A stretch of 64,000 bases of DNA from Tetragonia tetragonoides (taxonomy: Eukaryota > Streptophyta > Magnoliopsida > Caryophyllales > Aizoaceae), in contig CM076142.1 of NCBI GenBank assembly GCA_038025085.1, positions 9,894,501 to 9,958,500 of the forward strand, written 5' to 3'. The position numbers were made by a program, and so were the translations under genes. Below the pieces are notes generated by a model, which searched no databases, was not told where the DNA came from, and was given only the letters and a program-made list of their open reading frames with translations. This document shows positions 25,417 through 37,761 of the stretch, in pieces. Positions within the stretch are counted from its first letter, which is position 1; the number at the start of each line of letters is the position of its first letter.

Positions 25417-27607
25417 TGTAACACCCCCCGAATTCGCAACGATTTCCGGGGCCGCCCGGCGTCATTATCCATGACCCGGCGCCGCTGAACCGTCCCAAAC
25501 CCGGGGGTTGTGCCACTGCCACATTTATCGCTAAGGAATAAATGCGAAGCAGAAAGAAATTGCTAGGTATAAAAGAGCCTACTAAACTGAAAAGGAAACT
25601 TAAACATTAATAATTGAAATTGTCTAAATGGTGAGATAACATGAGTAATCTTATTACAATCCTTTCAAAAGGAATATCTAAACCCAGCAGCGGAAAATAA
25701 AGACAAGTGAGCTCCAAGGCAATTCTAAGCCAACTCCAAAGACGATCTTATTGGACATTACCTGCACATTTAATTTCCATGACGGAAATAGGAAAACAGA
25801 AGAAGAAGAAGAAGAAGAGAGAAAGCAAAATCAGATAAACTGAGTAATTAACGCCCAAACCCAGTAAAAATATTTTGAAAACCCTTACCTTGGGATTTGA
25901 GAAGAATCATTGAAATTCATTTGCATACGCAGGTAATCAAATAGTTCAAGCACACACATTCGGTCAGATTATTATAATCTTTTTAAAGTGATCCAACCAC
26001 GATAATTACAATAGTCATCTGAAGAGAATTAAGAGAGCGATAATAGACCGAGGGCGTACACTCACGACATCTATGGAGGTTATCACCTCAATTTAATAAT
26101 CACGTCATGGACTTAAAGACTCTAGTGTGCACACTACCTCAATTGCAACTCATGGTTAACAAGAGGACTTATGCAATGGGGAATGATCCGTCCCGAACAC
26201 AAACATCGCTGTGTCCATAATGAAATAGATACTTTGGGAATCACTCATCCCTGGACTACACAAAATGCATTTGCAGTCCCGATGCTCGACTACTCCTACG
26301 GAACCAATAGGAGTCTTAATCTCTTATTAATTCATTTACATGCAAAGGGTCTAAATAAAGACTAAGGCACTAAGAGGCCAAACATGCTTAATCATATACA
26401 AGCAATCGCTTTATGAATTGCTAAGCATAATTACTCGATTAATCATCACCCAAATCCTAATTAGGATTCTAACATGCTCTTAGCATAAATCATATTCCAA
26501 TCAGGAAACATATTCAACTATGATTCAAATAAGGCAATTAATTCAATTTAGCTTGACATATGCCTTAATGCATTCTATCGCCATAAATAGTCCAATTAAC
26601 ATTTAATTCTCATATTACAATATAATTCAAATCCTATAATTGAAACATGCTATAATAATTATAATTAAAGGCATAATTGCATAATTAGAGCAATTCAACA
26701 TGCTTTCCATAATCATAAATTGCCATTTATGCACATAACACATCAAAACATTTTCGTTTTGGGGTAGGAAAAAGGTAGGCTCGTTAGCTTACCACTTAAT
26801 TACGCTCCGAGATTCTGTCGAGAACGTTCACTATTGACGGGACTACGAACGATCTTCGGTTTCTAATTAATATTAATTAAAAACATAATCAGATGTGGAA
26901 TTGAAAGTGCAAATGAACTCTAAATTCAGATCTGATACTTTTATTAAATTCCTTGTATTTTTCCGGTCAAAATAGGCTTTTGAAATTCGACAATCGGATT
27001 TGTAAAACTTTGTAAACAATCAAAATACGAAATCAAATTCACTGAAATTCGAAAATTAAATCTGAAAATAAATAATTAATTTTGAAATTTTCAAGAACAC
27101 TCAAAACTTCGAAAATTAATTCCCTCCAAATGACGCGACCACGGCTACCCACAAGGGGGCCCATGGTTTTCCCAACACCAGACCACCACTCACCGGCCAT
27201 GGCGGCGCCGGTGGTGACGCTGGTGGCGCAACCGCGAGGAGAGAGAAAGAGAGTGACGAGAGAGAGAATGAGATCGAGAGAGAGAAAGAGAGCGGTGGAG
27301 ATCACGGCTCCGCCACCCAAACGCCTCCCTGACTCACCCCACCATGACCGGCCACAAGGCGGCGGTTGGGGTGGTGTTCCTGATTCACGGGCGAAACAGA
27401 GAGGAAAGAGGGAGAGAAAGAAAAACAGAGGAGAGAGACGGAAACAGAGGAGAGAGGAAGAGAACGCGGTTGTCAGCGCCTGAACGACGCCACCACGAGC
27501 CTCACCGGCACCACTCAGTCACGGCCAACCGAAGGTGGCGACTGGGTGGTGGTCGGCTGTCATTGGCGACCCAAAACAGAGAAAACAGAGGAGAGAGAGA
27601 GAGATTG

Positions 27608-27653
<46 letters not shown>

Positions 27654-28190
27654 GCGGTGGGGCGGGGCCCACGTCGCCGGCGACGCACCGGTGGTGAGGT
27701 GGTGACAATGGCAGCAGCAAGGGGAGGGGGAGAGGAGAGCGATCGGTGAGAGAGGGAGAAGGAGAAAATGAGAGAGAAAGAAGAGAGAGAGAGAGACTGT
27801 GAGAGTGAGAGAGAGAGGGTGAGTGAGTGGGTTTGACTCAGCTTTGACCCTTCTTATATTGACCCTTGGTCAATCTTGGTCAAGCTTGATTCACTCCCCA
27901 TATCACTTACTAATTAATACTAATTGACTATGAAATTAATTATACATAATTCACTCCCCATTAAAAGATTTTTATTTTGAAATCTCCCACACAAATAATT
28001 CAAATTATTTAAATAATAACTTCCCATAAATATCCTAATAATTAAAATCCATAATATTTATTATTAGGACTTTAATATTAATTATGGGAATTATCCATCC
28101 ATAATTAGTAATTCAAGTAATCGTAATATAATTACGATAAATTATATGAAAATTCTTTTTATTAATTATAGAAAATATCGGGGTATCACA
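25417..28190. mobile_element. Probable solo LTR (Ty3/Gypsy-like termini) nested in the CACTA element
   Basis: The insertion begins TGTAACACCCC and ends GGGGTATCACA and is flanked by ATAGG on both sides (25412-25416 and 28191-28195), a perfect 5-bp duplication. Terminal TG...CA and the CCCC/GGGG inverted ends are common in large plant Gypsy LTRs. I see no internal direct repeat, primer site or polyprotein, so a recombined solo LTR of about 2.8 kb is the simplest reading. Its interior has a GC-rich start and a (GA)n-rich part near 27230-27830. Confidence 0.7.
27594..27830. repeat. (GA)n-rich purine tract
   Basis: There is a long perfect (GA)n run at about 27614-27652 and shorter GAGAGA runs after 27740, inside the probable solo LTR. 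Open frames here are composition artefacts. Confidence 0.9.
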
Positions 28191-29153
28191 ATAGGTTACT
28201 TACCATGGACACAAATGCAGAGGTTATGATTAAAGTTTATATGAGTTGTTTAATTTGTTAAACTGGGCCTACATGAAGATTTTAGTTTTTAGTCTTAGAC
28301 TTCTTTTTCATAGTTATGTACAAAGAAAATAATTTAGGTTTCTTGATCTGCGGCCCATGTTTTATTTTACTTCAACAACTGTTTTTGTTCATTTTGATAG
28401 TAAATGTGAATCATTTTTGCATTTCACAGGTTTCCAAACACTGCAGAGGCATTAGAAGCGGGCCTAAGGTTTGAATCCTATTCCTGTGATCCGGTGCAAG
28501 TATAACTTTTCGTCTTATGTTTATCTGAGAGGTACAATGCGAAATATTGAGGGAGCAGAATCACAGGCTCATCAACAACTCCACAGATTCGTTACTTAAA
28601 GTTAGAGTTTGATTCAATTTCAATTTTACTTTAGTATTTTCTGTCTATAAGCTTCTGTAAGTAGTTTTTTCGGGTTTGGGTTGAGAGGCGATTGTTTATG
28701 TACTTGGGGTGCGTTTTGTTGTGACTTTGTATATTATACTATCTTTTTTCCCCAAGTGGATGAATAATATGAGCTTGTGTTTCTGTCCAAAGAAAAAAAT
28801 AGTTCTTGTGTGACGTACAATAGTTGGCTGCAAAAATGCCTCGAAAACATCCCGCGAAAATTTGTGATGTTTATTTGCCGCTACAAATTCCCGCCCTTTT
28901 TCCCATACGAAAAGTGCAGTAAATAAATTTCTACCTTCAAAATAAATGGGAAAATGTGACACTTACATGCGTGGATAAAGTTAATTTAATGATACACAAA
29001 AACGTGGTAAAATCTGACACTCAAAAGTGTGGTAATTCTCCACATTGATTTTTTCACGTTTTTAAAGCGTGGAAAAAATACTTTTCCCACACTTATGTGT
29101 GTCAAAAATCAATTTTTTAAGTGTGGGGAAATAACTTTTTTGTTGTAGTGCAA

Positions 29154-29607
29154 GGAGCTAGTGAAAGGCTTGATGAAACAATCGTTGTTGTCTTGGATAC
29201 CTTCATCTAATTAGTTTGGTAATGTGTACCCCAAAGTGCATATCTCTTTGACAGAATTATTTTTTTTTCATATTCTATATCATGGATATTTCTTGAGTGA
29301 CGAGTACTTGTATCTTTTCCGACTAACCTTAAATCTTACGGTTAATGGTGTAGTACTCGCCTAAAATTATGTCACCTTCATCATCACCGTACTCTTAAAT
29401 AAGTAAATAACTATACCATGCATGTTAACATATATTAATGAAGATGTTAACCTATGTAGTTAAAATTTTGAGCCAAAAGTAAAACAAATTTTGAGGCTAT
29501 CAGATTAAGAATATGAAAACCCTATCACACATTTTTATACTACTAGTATTACCTTAGGACAAAAATTAGATATCAACACATTATCTCATGTCTTTTTATT
29601 GATGGGA
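29154..29607. other. Spacer between the CACTA and hAT elements
   Basis: AT-rich DNA with no gene or clear repeat. Confidence 0.5.
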
Positions 29608-30531
29608 GGTACGTGCAGGGGCGGAACTAGGGGGAACTGGTAGGAGCCTGGGCTCCCCCCAAGTTCTAAAACTTCTATATATGTTTGGCTGGATTATGTA
29701 AGCACAATTGCAAAGTAGCTGAATTGGTAATGCCTGTAAATGCTTTGGTCCCCCCTGACTGAGGTTTGATCCTTCTTCCTACCCGTTTTTGGCTTTATTT
29801 TTTCGAATGGACTCCAAGCGTACATTTGTCTTTTGTATCTTTCCTCTAAGCTTGCAGCGTGTTTTGGATTTTGTTTCTCCGATCCATTTTCTTATTAGCA
29901 TCTTTTATTTTTACAGAATTTTTTTATTTCATTTTATGTTTTGAGTTTTTAAATTTCTTATCATTTATTCCATCATTATAATTAGGAAAATTTGATAAAA
30001 ATAATCCCAAGTTTCACCTATCAAACAAAAATAATCCCAAGTTGAGAAATGTATGTCATTAATCCAAATGTATGTCATTAATCCAAAGTGAACACTTATC
30101 CCACAATATTGGTCCCTATACAAACACCGTTAGCTTTCTGTTAGTTTTTATCTGATTAATGGCATTATTTTATTTTTATGAGGTTCATGTTATAGTTAAT
30201 ATGAATCATTTTGTTATTATTGCTGATTAATTATTTACAACAAATATTTATTGGAGGCATCAACTCCTGCGCTACTCATCCTTCCTTTCCCCTTCCTCTG
30301 GGTTAATTTTGTCTCTTATACTCAAGCAACAATATAACACATAAAATGCCAAATCGATGATATAATCTACACCTTATGTATTATTTCTTTTAACAAAACT
30401 CATGAGCAGCAATGGAGAAACATTCCCAATTAGCAATGAAAATGAAAATTTACCAACTACAATAATACACAATCAGCATTCATTATGAACCCTTCAAAGA
30501 TTGTTCTATTCAATCAGACATATACCCAGAA

Positions 30532-30566
<35 letters not shown>

Positions 30567-30693
30567 GACTCTGAAAATGTGAGGGCTTAGAGAATTGGGT
30601 TGAAGAAAAGAAGACCCTTTTCAGAGAAACACCATGTCTGGCAATGAGACAACAAGAAAGTGTCAGAAAACAGTGACTGGAGACATGGGTAAT

Positions 30694-31395
30694 TGTTGGG
30701 GAAAACTACGGTATTTACCCACAATCACAACAACAGATAAACAGAAAAATAAAGTGCAAGAACCCAAAAAACAACACAAACAATTTTACGTGGAAAACCC
30801 CTCTTAATTAGGGGAAAAACCACGGTGCGGATCTCCACGCACTAAACAATAATCCACTATAATAATCAAGAGTACAATCGGCAACAATCACAAGATCAAT
30901 CAACAAGTAGACAATCTATCTTTGGTACTAGTACAAATTGACAAACCCTAACTCAATTTGGTACTCTCACAAAACCAAAGATACACCCACAAAATACCTG
31001 TCGATGACCGATCCGAATACTCTGATTATCTTCACCCGAACAAGCCGAATCAACCGTGAACTGAAACAAACCTCTTTGGAGAAATACTCAATTTCTCTCA
31101 CTCTTTGTTTGTCTCTCACTCACTTGGTCTCTTCCTTTTCTTTTGTTTCGGCCTTCTCTTACTGCTTTCACTCACTGGCCATTTCTTTTTATAGCCAATC
31201 AAAAGACTTTTGCCTTTCCAATCATCAACTATTTCTTTCAATACTAAAGAAAACCAAAAGGCTAAGACCTTTTGTTTTCCCAACCTTTTAACTTCTTTTT
31301 TTTTTTTTTCTTTTGTTTTATTTTATTTCTTTACAAACTTAAATAAAATAAAACACAACTAAATATTATTTGGTATTTGGGGCGTTACCTCAACA
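30694..31395 (-). repeat. LTR of the gag-only retroelement (3' LTR in element orientation)
   Basis: This 702-bp repeat is apparently identical to 32824-33525. In element orientation it starts TGTTGAGGTAACGCC and ends CCCCAACA. Its first six bases, TGTTGA, complete the gag reading frame with a stop. Confidence 0.95.
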
Positions 31396-32739
31396 AATCC
31401 TCCCTCGACCCAAATCACCAAATACTTCCACCTTGTCCGAAAAACAGACCTTCTTCTTCACGGTCTTGCTCCTCCCTACGCAATGACCCTCAACATAGCA
31501 CAAGTTGTTCTCCGCCTTCCTCCCTTGCATAATCAAAGTAGCACCACGATACACTTTGCACCATCTTCCCGTACCAATGTATCTACACCCTTGCGATGTC
31601 AACTCACCCAACGAAATCACGTTAACACGAGCATCGGGTACATACCTCACATTGTGGAAAGTTCTAGTCACACCACCATGGAGCTCAATGCGGATGCTTC
31701 CCATCCCTTTGGCCTTCAACTTACCACTCCCCATGTTGATGTCACCATACTCACCATCTTGGCACAAAGTATCAAACATACTTTGGTCTCTACAAATGTG
31801 AACCGAAGTGCCGGAGTCCAACACCCAACTCTCTTGGCTTTCCTTCCCCTCATTGTTACTAGCCAAGAACAACTCCTTATTACCATCACAAGACATAACT
31901 ACATTAGAGGAACCGCTATCATCATCAATTTTGGTCTTACCCATCTTCTCTTGCAGCTGCTTGAAACTCTTCAAATCATCTCTCATCTTTGGGCAACGAC
32001 TCTGAATATGACCCTTCTCACCACAATAGTAACACTCTATGTTACTAAAGTCTCTCGCGCGCGACTTCGATCTTTTTCTCGGGCCACCTCCTCTTCTCTC
32101 ATGATTCCTCCCTCTTTCGGACACCTCCGCAGCTAGTACTCTATCTCCTCCATCACTAGGAGATACACCATCAACCTGCAACATCATCCGATCATTCTCT
32201 CTCAACACTGTCATTGCTTCATCTAGTGTAATCTCTGTCCTCCCTACAAGTAATGTCTGCACAATTGGCCTGTAGGACTTGGGTAGTGAAGCCAACAATA
32301 ACAATGCCTCCTCTTGATCGGAGATCTTCTCATCTGCATTTCTCAACTGACATACTAGCTGGTTAAAACTGTTAATGTGGTCCTGCAACGCTGTACCTTG
32401 CTCCATCTTTAGCTGGTACAACTCATATCTCAAACAAAGCTTGTTAGTCAGTGACTTTGATGCATATACACTCTGGAGCTTATCCAACAACTTCTTTGGA
32501 TCTATCTCAGTCAAGTAATTATACTTGATCTCCGGAGCCATAGCTAATCTAATAGTACTGACAGCTTTCTTCTTCTTCGATGTCCATTGGGCATCGGTCA
32601 CCTCACTAGGCTTTGTCTCATCTAAAGCCTCATCTAAATTTTGTTGAACCAACAAATCCTCAACCGTACTCTTCCACACAGTAAAATTAATTTTACCATC
32701 AAACAAAGGGATTTCAAATTTGGGCACACTACCAGACAT
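31390..32739 (-). CDS. Copia Gag-protease polyprotein (lacks Int, RT and RNase H)
   Basis: The ATG at 32739 (MSGSVPKFEIPLFDGKINF) gives 449 residues. The frame is open further upstream to the primer site but without an ATG. In order there is a Copia Gag (UBN2-like) domain, a CCHC knuckle (CYYCGEKGHIQSRCP, near residue 240), a retropepsin-like motif WVLDSGTSVHICRD and a gag-pre-integrase-like segment (VNVISLGELTSQGCRYIG). The protein then ends in a basic tail where the integrase would begin. The last two codons, TGT TGA, lie in the LTR. An ORF with all three Gag-proximal domains intact beside identical LTRs fits a recent insertion that can still make capsid protein. Confidence 0.9.
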   Translation of the reverse strand: MSGSVPKFEIPLFDGKINFTVWKSTVEDLLVQQNLDEALDETKPSEVTDAQWTSKKKKAVSTIRLAMAPEIKYNYLTEIDPKKLLDKLQSVYASKSLTNKLCLRYELYQLKMEQGTALQDHINSFNQLVCQLRNADEKISDQEEALLLLASLPKSYRPIVQTLLVGRTEITLDEAMTVLRENDRMMLQVDGVSPSDGGDRVLAAEVSERGRNHERRGGGPRKRSKSRARDFSNIECYYCGEKGHIQSRCPKMRDDLKSFKQLQEKMGKTKIDDDSGSSNVVMSCDGNKELFLASNNEGKESQESWVLDSGTSVHICRDQSMFDTLCQDGEYGDINMGSGKLKAKGMGSIRIELHGGVTRTFHNVRYVPDARVNVISLGELTSQGCRYIGTGRWCKVYRGATLIMQGRKAENNLCYVEGHCVGRSKTVKKKVCFSDKVEVFGDLGRGRIC

Positions 32740-32799
32740 GTTACTTGCACAAAATAATTCCTCCTTCAACAAATACAGTAATTTTCCCACCACCGATCC

Positions 32800-32823
32800 T
32801 ACAACCAAAAGCTCTGATACCAC
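32800..32823 (-). promoter_or_regulatory. Primer-binding site, tRNA-iMet type
   Basis: On minus, TGGTATCAGAGC begins one base inside the 5' LTR and matches the standard plant initiator-Met primer site. Confidence 0.9.
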
Positions 32824-33525
32824 TGTTGGGGAAAACTACGGTATTTACCCACAATCACAACAACAGATAAACAGAAAAATAAAGTGCAAGAACCCAAAAA
32901 ACAACACAAACAATTTTACGTGGAAAACCCCTCTTAATTAGGGGAAAAACCACGGTGCGGATCTCCACGCACTAAACAATAATCCACTATAATAATCAAG
33001 AGTACAATCGGCAACAATCACAAGATCAATCAACAAGTAGACAATCTATCTTTGGTACTAGTACAAATTGACAAACCCTAACTCAATTTGGTACTCTCAC
33101 AAAACCAAAGATACACCCACAAAATACCTGTCGATGACCGATCCGAATACTCTGATTATCTTCACCCGAACAAGCCGAATCAACCGTGAACTGAAACAAA
33201 CCTCTTTGGAGAAATACTCAATTTCTCTCACTCTTTGTTTGTCTCTCACTCACTTGGTCTCTTCCTTTTCTTTTGTTTCGGCCTTCTCTTACTGCTTTCA
33301 CTCACTGGCCATTTCTTTTTATAGCCAATCAAAAGACTTTTGCCTTTCCAATCATCAACTATTTCTTTCAATACTAAAGAAAACCAAAAGGCTAAGACCT
33401 TTTGTTTTCCCAACCTTTTAACTTCTTTTTTTTTTTTTTCTTTTGTTTTATTTTATTTCTTTACAAACTTAAATAAAATAAAACACAACTAAATATTATT
33501 TGGTATTTGGGGCGTTACCTCAACA
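32824..33525 (-). repeat. LTR of the gag-only retroelement (5' LTR in element orientation)
   Basis: This is the second 702-bp copy, apparently identical to 30694-31395. It should hold the promoter for minus-strand transcription of gag. TTTATAGCCAATC near 33319 reads on minus as GATTGGCTATAAA, a CCAAT/TATA-like arrangement. Confidence 0.95.
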
Positions 33526-34453
33526 GTAATTGATTCGATAAATAAAAGCCCAGAAAAGCCGTCAGTGAGCACCGCTTCCATTATCAACATTCTTTCCTTC
33601 AAGCTTCTCGCTTGTCACTTGTCAGAAGCACCTCTGTGTTTTTTGTGCACAAATTTCCCAGAAGCAGAACCGAAAGAAGGGGAAGTTATTTTGAGAAAAT
33701 AACCGCCATTAGCGATCTGGGTATCACCTACAAAAGTTAAATCAGAATTAAAATCTGGGGTTTTCTCGTCATTGACCCCTTGGAGAGAACGAATTGTGTA
33801 ATTGTTCTTTGTGGTTCTGGACTTTTGCTTTTTAAAATTGGTTTAATTTGTGCAACTACTCCAATATGCAAAATTTTGAGTTCATTGTATGGAATTTCAT
33901 GACTCTGGAAGAAAAATAAATTGTGGATAGCAATGGATGTTGAAGGGGAATATGCCAAAAATTGAAGGATAGAGAACGAAAAAATCAGGAAAGGGAAAAA
34001 AATTCTAATACGTGCCACCTCACCGAAAAGATAACGGATATGTAACGTCGTTATAAGCGGATCAATATTATTGGACTCCTAACTCGGATTAATAACATGC
34101 ATTTCTCATCTTGGGATTATTTTTGTTTGACGAGGCAAACTTTGAATTATTTTTATCAAATTCCTTATAATTAACTATTGGTTTATCATCTTCTTTTCTT
34201 TTTCTCTTTGTAAATTTGAAAAAAAAATTCCATATTTCTTTTATGGAAAAATCAATTTTTATTACTAAAATTATAAAATTCAATCCGGATAATTGATTTT
34301 GGGAGGAAAAATTGCTATATAATACGTAATATTAATAGTTGGTCCCCCCAATACAAAATTTCTAATTCCGCCTCTGGGTACGTGGTAAACAAAACTAGGG
34401 TCTATAATAACCAAGTTGAAACAATTTTTAAAATTCATGGCACTAAAATGATA

Positions 34454-34709
34454 CGAACTCCGTCTCAAAAAAATCCGAACCTTTGTTTTTTCACGGTCTC
34501 CATGACATCACTTTGACCGTAAATAACTACAAATATATGAATATAAAAATTATAACAATACGAATTTTCGAAAGTACTTTTAAAAATGAATCTAACAAAA
34601 GTATTTTCATAATGTGAATCTTTATATATTTTCATAAATTAATGGTTAAAGTTTGTTAAGTTTGACCTTCAAAAATCAAATTTTTATATTTTTTTTGAGA
34701 CGAAGGGAG
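34454..34709. mobile_element. Stowaway-like MITE
   Basis: The inverted ends resemble ACTCCGTCTCAAAAAA and TTTTTTTTGAGACGAAGGGAGT and are bounded by TA. The interior shares TTTTCGAAAGTACTT and AAGTTTGACCTTCAAAAA with the element at 11265-11519. Confidence 0.75.
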
Positions 34710-35639
34710 TACTAATATGTAAATTTGATTTGTCTTTTCAACATTACTATTATACTCAAAGTTTAGACAATGGATAGTGTATTCGATAGAGAAAAATACC
34801 ATAAAATCTATACAACTTTGGCCACATACATGAACATCTACGCAAATTTAGAGTGGTTGGAACTTGGAAAAGTCGAGTTTGCCCCCCACCAAAATTATTT
34901 GAATGTGAACCAGTGGACCAGAAAATAAATACAGCCTAGCCCCTTTACGTTACCAAAACCGTACAGTACAAAATATCGTACCACCAACGGTACCATACAT
35001 AGAAACAAAGCTTCTTAACTGCGACACGTGTCGTACATGCACCAGCTCTCAGCAGCTTTTTCCAGTCCTTAAATCTCCTTAAAAGCAAACCACCCTTACG
35101 TGGCGCAGCCAAACTCGACACTTCTATAAAATAAAATCCAATCACCGTCAATTACGTGTCACCACGGTCCCAATTTTGATTTTAAAAACTAATTTTACTC
35201 GTGATTATCTCTCGAAAATGAAAATAACTTCATAAGTGATACTTATTTTATACTGCACAACTAATTCTATATTTGATTATTTTAATATTTTTGGTATGAA
35301 ATTTCCCTTTAAATCGATCTACATCAAAATTAGAATGAATGTAAAAAAGAAATTGATTTATAAACATGATTTTAGCCTACATCAAAATTCTAAAAAGAAA
35401 AAAAAAAAGATAAAGACTAATAAACCTTTCTTCGAGTATACTAAGACTTTATTTTCTCAATTTATTATTAGTCTAATTTAGTTTAATCCAATTCAGATTA
35501 GTTAAATAGATCATGTAGGAACGTACCACTTAAATAAATTTTATTTATGCTATAAAATATTAAATGTCAAGTTAAATACATATGTCATCAAATAATTAAG
35601 GCCGGTGTTGTTAGAAGTGTCATTTATTGTTATTTAACC
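34710..35639. other. Distal upstream region of the AFP gene
   Basis: AT-rich DNA contains three ACGTG-core motifs: GACACGTGTCG at 35023-35033, ACGTGGC at 35098-35104 and ACGTGTC at 35154-35160. No gene is seen. Confidence 0.45.
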
Positions 35640-36480
35640 AGGTTGTACACATGTGGCATCTACATGTAATTTTCACACGAACATTCCCTATTAAGTGTCA
35701 TACTACATGTCATCACCGCTAGGAAATGACCCAACTTTCGTAAGACATATATCTCATTTTGAAGATTTTTTCAAATCCAATCCATTGAATAAAGATTTAT
35801 AATTTTTTGACTTTCATAACTAAAGTCTTTTTTTATTTTTTATTTTGTAATATAAAAAAAAAGCTAATAAATATGTAATAAAACCAACTAATGATAAGGC
35901 CTTAATGAGTGACACTTTGATGGTGAGTTGTTAGGCTATGTGGCAAGCTTTGCTTATGTGATGTTTAAGGGTCGTCATCACACGAATTTACACCCCTTAC
36001 GTAGCGTCCTACGTGTCGTGCCCACACGAATTGGACTCACTTTATACGTATACCGATGTGGCGCCTATGTGTCATCTTCACACGAATATATCCCTCCCAT
36101 GTGGCGTCTCACATGTCATCGTCCCACGAAAAGAACTCAACTTTATAATACATAGTAGATATGCATCTCACTTTGAAGTATTTTTCGAACCTGATCCAAC
36201 GGAGAAAGAATTATAAATTTAAAGTTGCGTAACAAAAGTTATTTTATTTTATAATCTTGACAAAATTATAATAAATATAATAGGTTGTATTTATGAAGTC
36301 AAATAATGAATATTAATTAATGTTTGACACACTTGGATGGAGGCTTAGGTGGCAGCATACGTGTCATCACCAAATGAACTTGGTGCTTACGTGGCATCTT
36401 AGGTGTCATGCCCACACGATTTTAGACACTTGCGTGGCATCCTACGTGTCGTGGCCACACAAAATGAACTCACTTTTATA
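35640..36480. repeat. Degenerate tandem repeat rich in ACGTGGC / ACGTGTC / CACACGAA modules
   Basis: A loosely repeated module alternates ACGTGGCATC- or ACGTGTCGTG-like segments with CACACGAA. It recurs about eight times (for example near 35673, 35975, 36021, 36081, 36411, 36452). Larger blocks such as CTCACTTTGAAG with a following A-rich part also recur. It is probably an old repeat, and it places many G-box/ABRE-like cores 2-3 kb upstream of the AFP gene. Confidence 0.5.
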
Positions 36481-37725
36481 TAATATGATTTTTAAAAAGC
36501 GAAAAAGGCACCCTATATCATTATCCAAGAGAATCTCGCCACGTGTTGTCGCTCTCATTGAAACGTCAGTGTCAAACTTTACAAGTTCCTCTATAATAGG
36601 TGAGTTATACTCCCCTCTTCATCTAGCTACATAGAGCCTCTCTCCTTCTTTCTCTTTCTCTCTCCTGCCCACTCTCTCTCTCTCCTGCCCATTCTCCCTC
36701 TCTCCTGCCCATGAACCTCACCTGCCTCTCCAAGCTCCACATAGCTAGGTGGAGGTGGGAGTATATAAAAATTTGCGGTTCCTCTAACTATGAGCTGTCA
36801 TTCGTGTAACACGTGTCAGATTTGGGGTGGATAAGGGAAAGGCTTTGTTGGACCCACTGGACTACGAACGTGTTGCTGTCAAACGCTGTTACGTAGCGTC
36901 GTTTCTGTTTCTGGCTAAACAGGCCCCGGGTAAAAATTTACGCATTGAACAAAAATTGCAACACGTGTCGTTTATTTATAGGTCCTTACCCGAAGCTCTT
37001 TCTTCCACGTGGTAAGTGAAGACTATGTTATGACTTATTTTGACTTAATGACAACCACCGTACTTGGAAAGTATTCACCAATGGATTTGCTGAACCAATG
37101 GCCTTCGATCACATGGATTTTTAATCAGGTAGAGCAATGGTATGTTGGTAATACTATTATGGAGGATTAAGGTGGAAAGCTATAGTCATAACCTAATAGG
37201 AGTATTAGTGTGTTTTTGGGTCATTTCTATATAATGTTTACTAGAAGATGTAGAATCTTGAACACCAACATTCATGCACAAAAGTGCTTGCTAAGAAAGC
37301 GAAGATTGATTCCTATATACGGAATATACTATTATTCACAATTCACATTGATAAAGAGATATACATACTCAAAGCATTTGGTTTATAATCAAGATATAAG
37401 TTATATAGACATAAGATACAATCTCGCATTATTGAACCGAGATTAGCTTTAAGTCAATTGTGGAAAATTAGAGTGTCCACTAATAACACAATAATATCAA
37501 GAAGTTTGGGTTTTAATGGCCTCTTATTTGGCAAGCAATTATGTTGGTAGCTGAGTAGGTTAGTTGGTTGTTGTCAACTGGTTATATCAGTTGCTTTGAC
37601 TAGATGACATTTTTGGCTAGTTAGTAGAAGATTTTAGTAAATTCAAAGCTTATCCTTAGTAACTTTTTAGTTGTAAAATGGCAACAAGTCAACTTATTAT
37701 TCTCCCAAAAAAGATGTTCCCCTTT

Positions 37726-37761
<36 letters not shown>

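Larger units (their letters stand above)
30694..33525 (-). mobile_element. Gag-only Copia-type LTR retroelement (TR-GAG-like)
   Basis: Two 702-bp LTRs (30694-31395 and 32824-33525) start TGTTGGGG and end CTCAACA on the plus strand and look identical base for base. GTAAT flanks both sides (30689-30693 and 33526-33530). On minus, TGGTATCAGAGC just inside the LTR is the classic tRNA-iMet primer site of Copia elements, and a purine tract (GTCGAGGGAGGATT) precedes the other LTR. The interior is only 1428 bp and encodes Gag plus a protease, with no integrase, reverse transcriptase or RNase H. Mobilisation would need proteins supplied by a full-length relative. Confidence 0.93.
29985..34164. mobile_element. 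Mutator-type long-TIR element nested in the hAT element
   Basis: Left GGAAAATTTGATAAAAATAA and right TTATTTTTATCAAATTCC are inverted. The similarity extends inward through a second AATAATCCCAAG block for roughly 100-150 bp. TTATAATTA flanks both ends exactly (29976-29984 and 34165-34173). Long TIRs with a 9-bp duplication indicate the Mutator superfamily. It is non-autonomous and is split by the Copia-type element at 30694-33525. Confidence 0.8.
29616..34376. mobile_element. hAT-type element carrying nested insertions
   Basis: The ends are inverted: CAGGGGCGGAACTAG on the left and CTAATTCCGCCTCTG on the right. GGTACGTG flanks both sides exactly (29608-29615 and 34377-34384). An 8-bp duplication with CAGGGGCGG-type ends is characteristic of hAT elements. 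Only about 580 bp belong to the hAT itself; the rest is the Mutator-type insertion and its own insert. No hAT transposase is present. Confidence 0.85.

Noticed and set aside
27082..27749. Several overlapping Arg/Glu-rich ORFs
   Set aside because: The tract is (GA)n-rich inside a probable solo LTR, so long open frames arise from composition.
29690..29790. A further tRNA-like/SINE head in the hAT left arm
   Set aside because: TAGCTGAATTGGTAATGCC and GGTTTGATCC resemble box A and box B, but the body and tail of a SINE are missing.
31483..32136. 217-codon open frame on + opposite gag
   Set aside because: It is antisense to a domain-complete Gag-protease frame and has no recognisable domain.
30938..33421. 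Two identical 117-codon ORFs
   Set aside because: They lie in the two LTRs and owe their identity to the LTR duplication.
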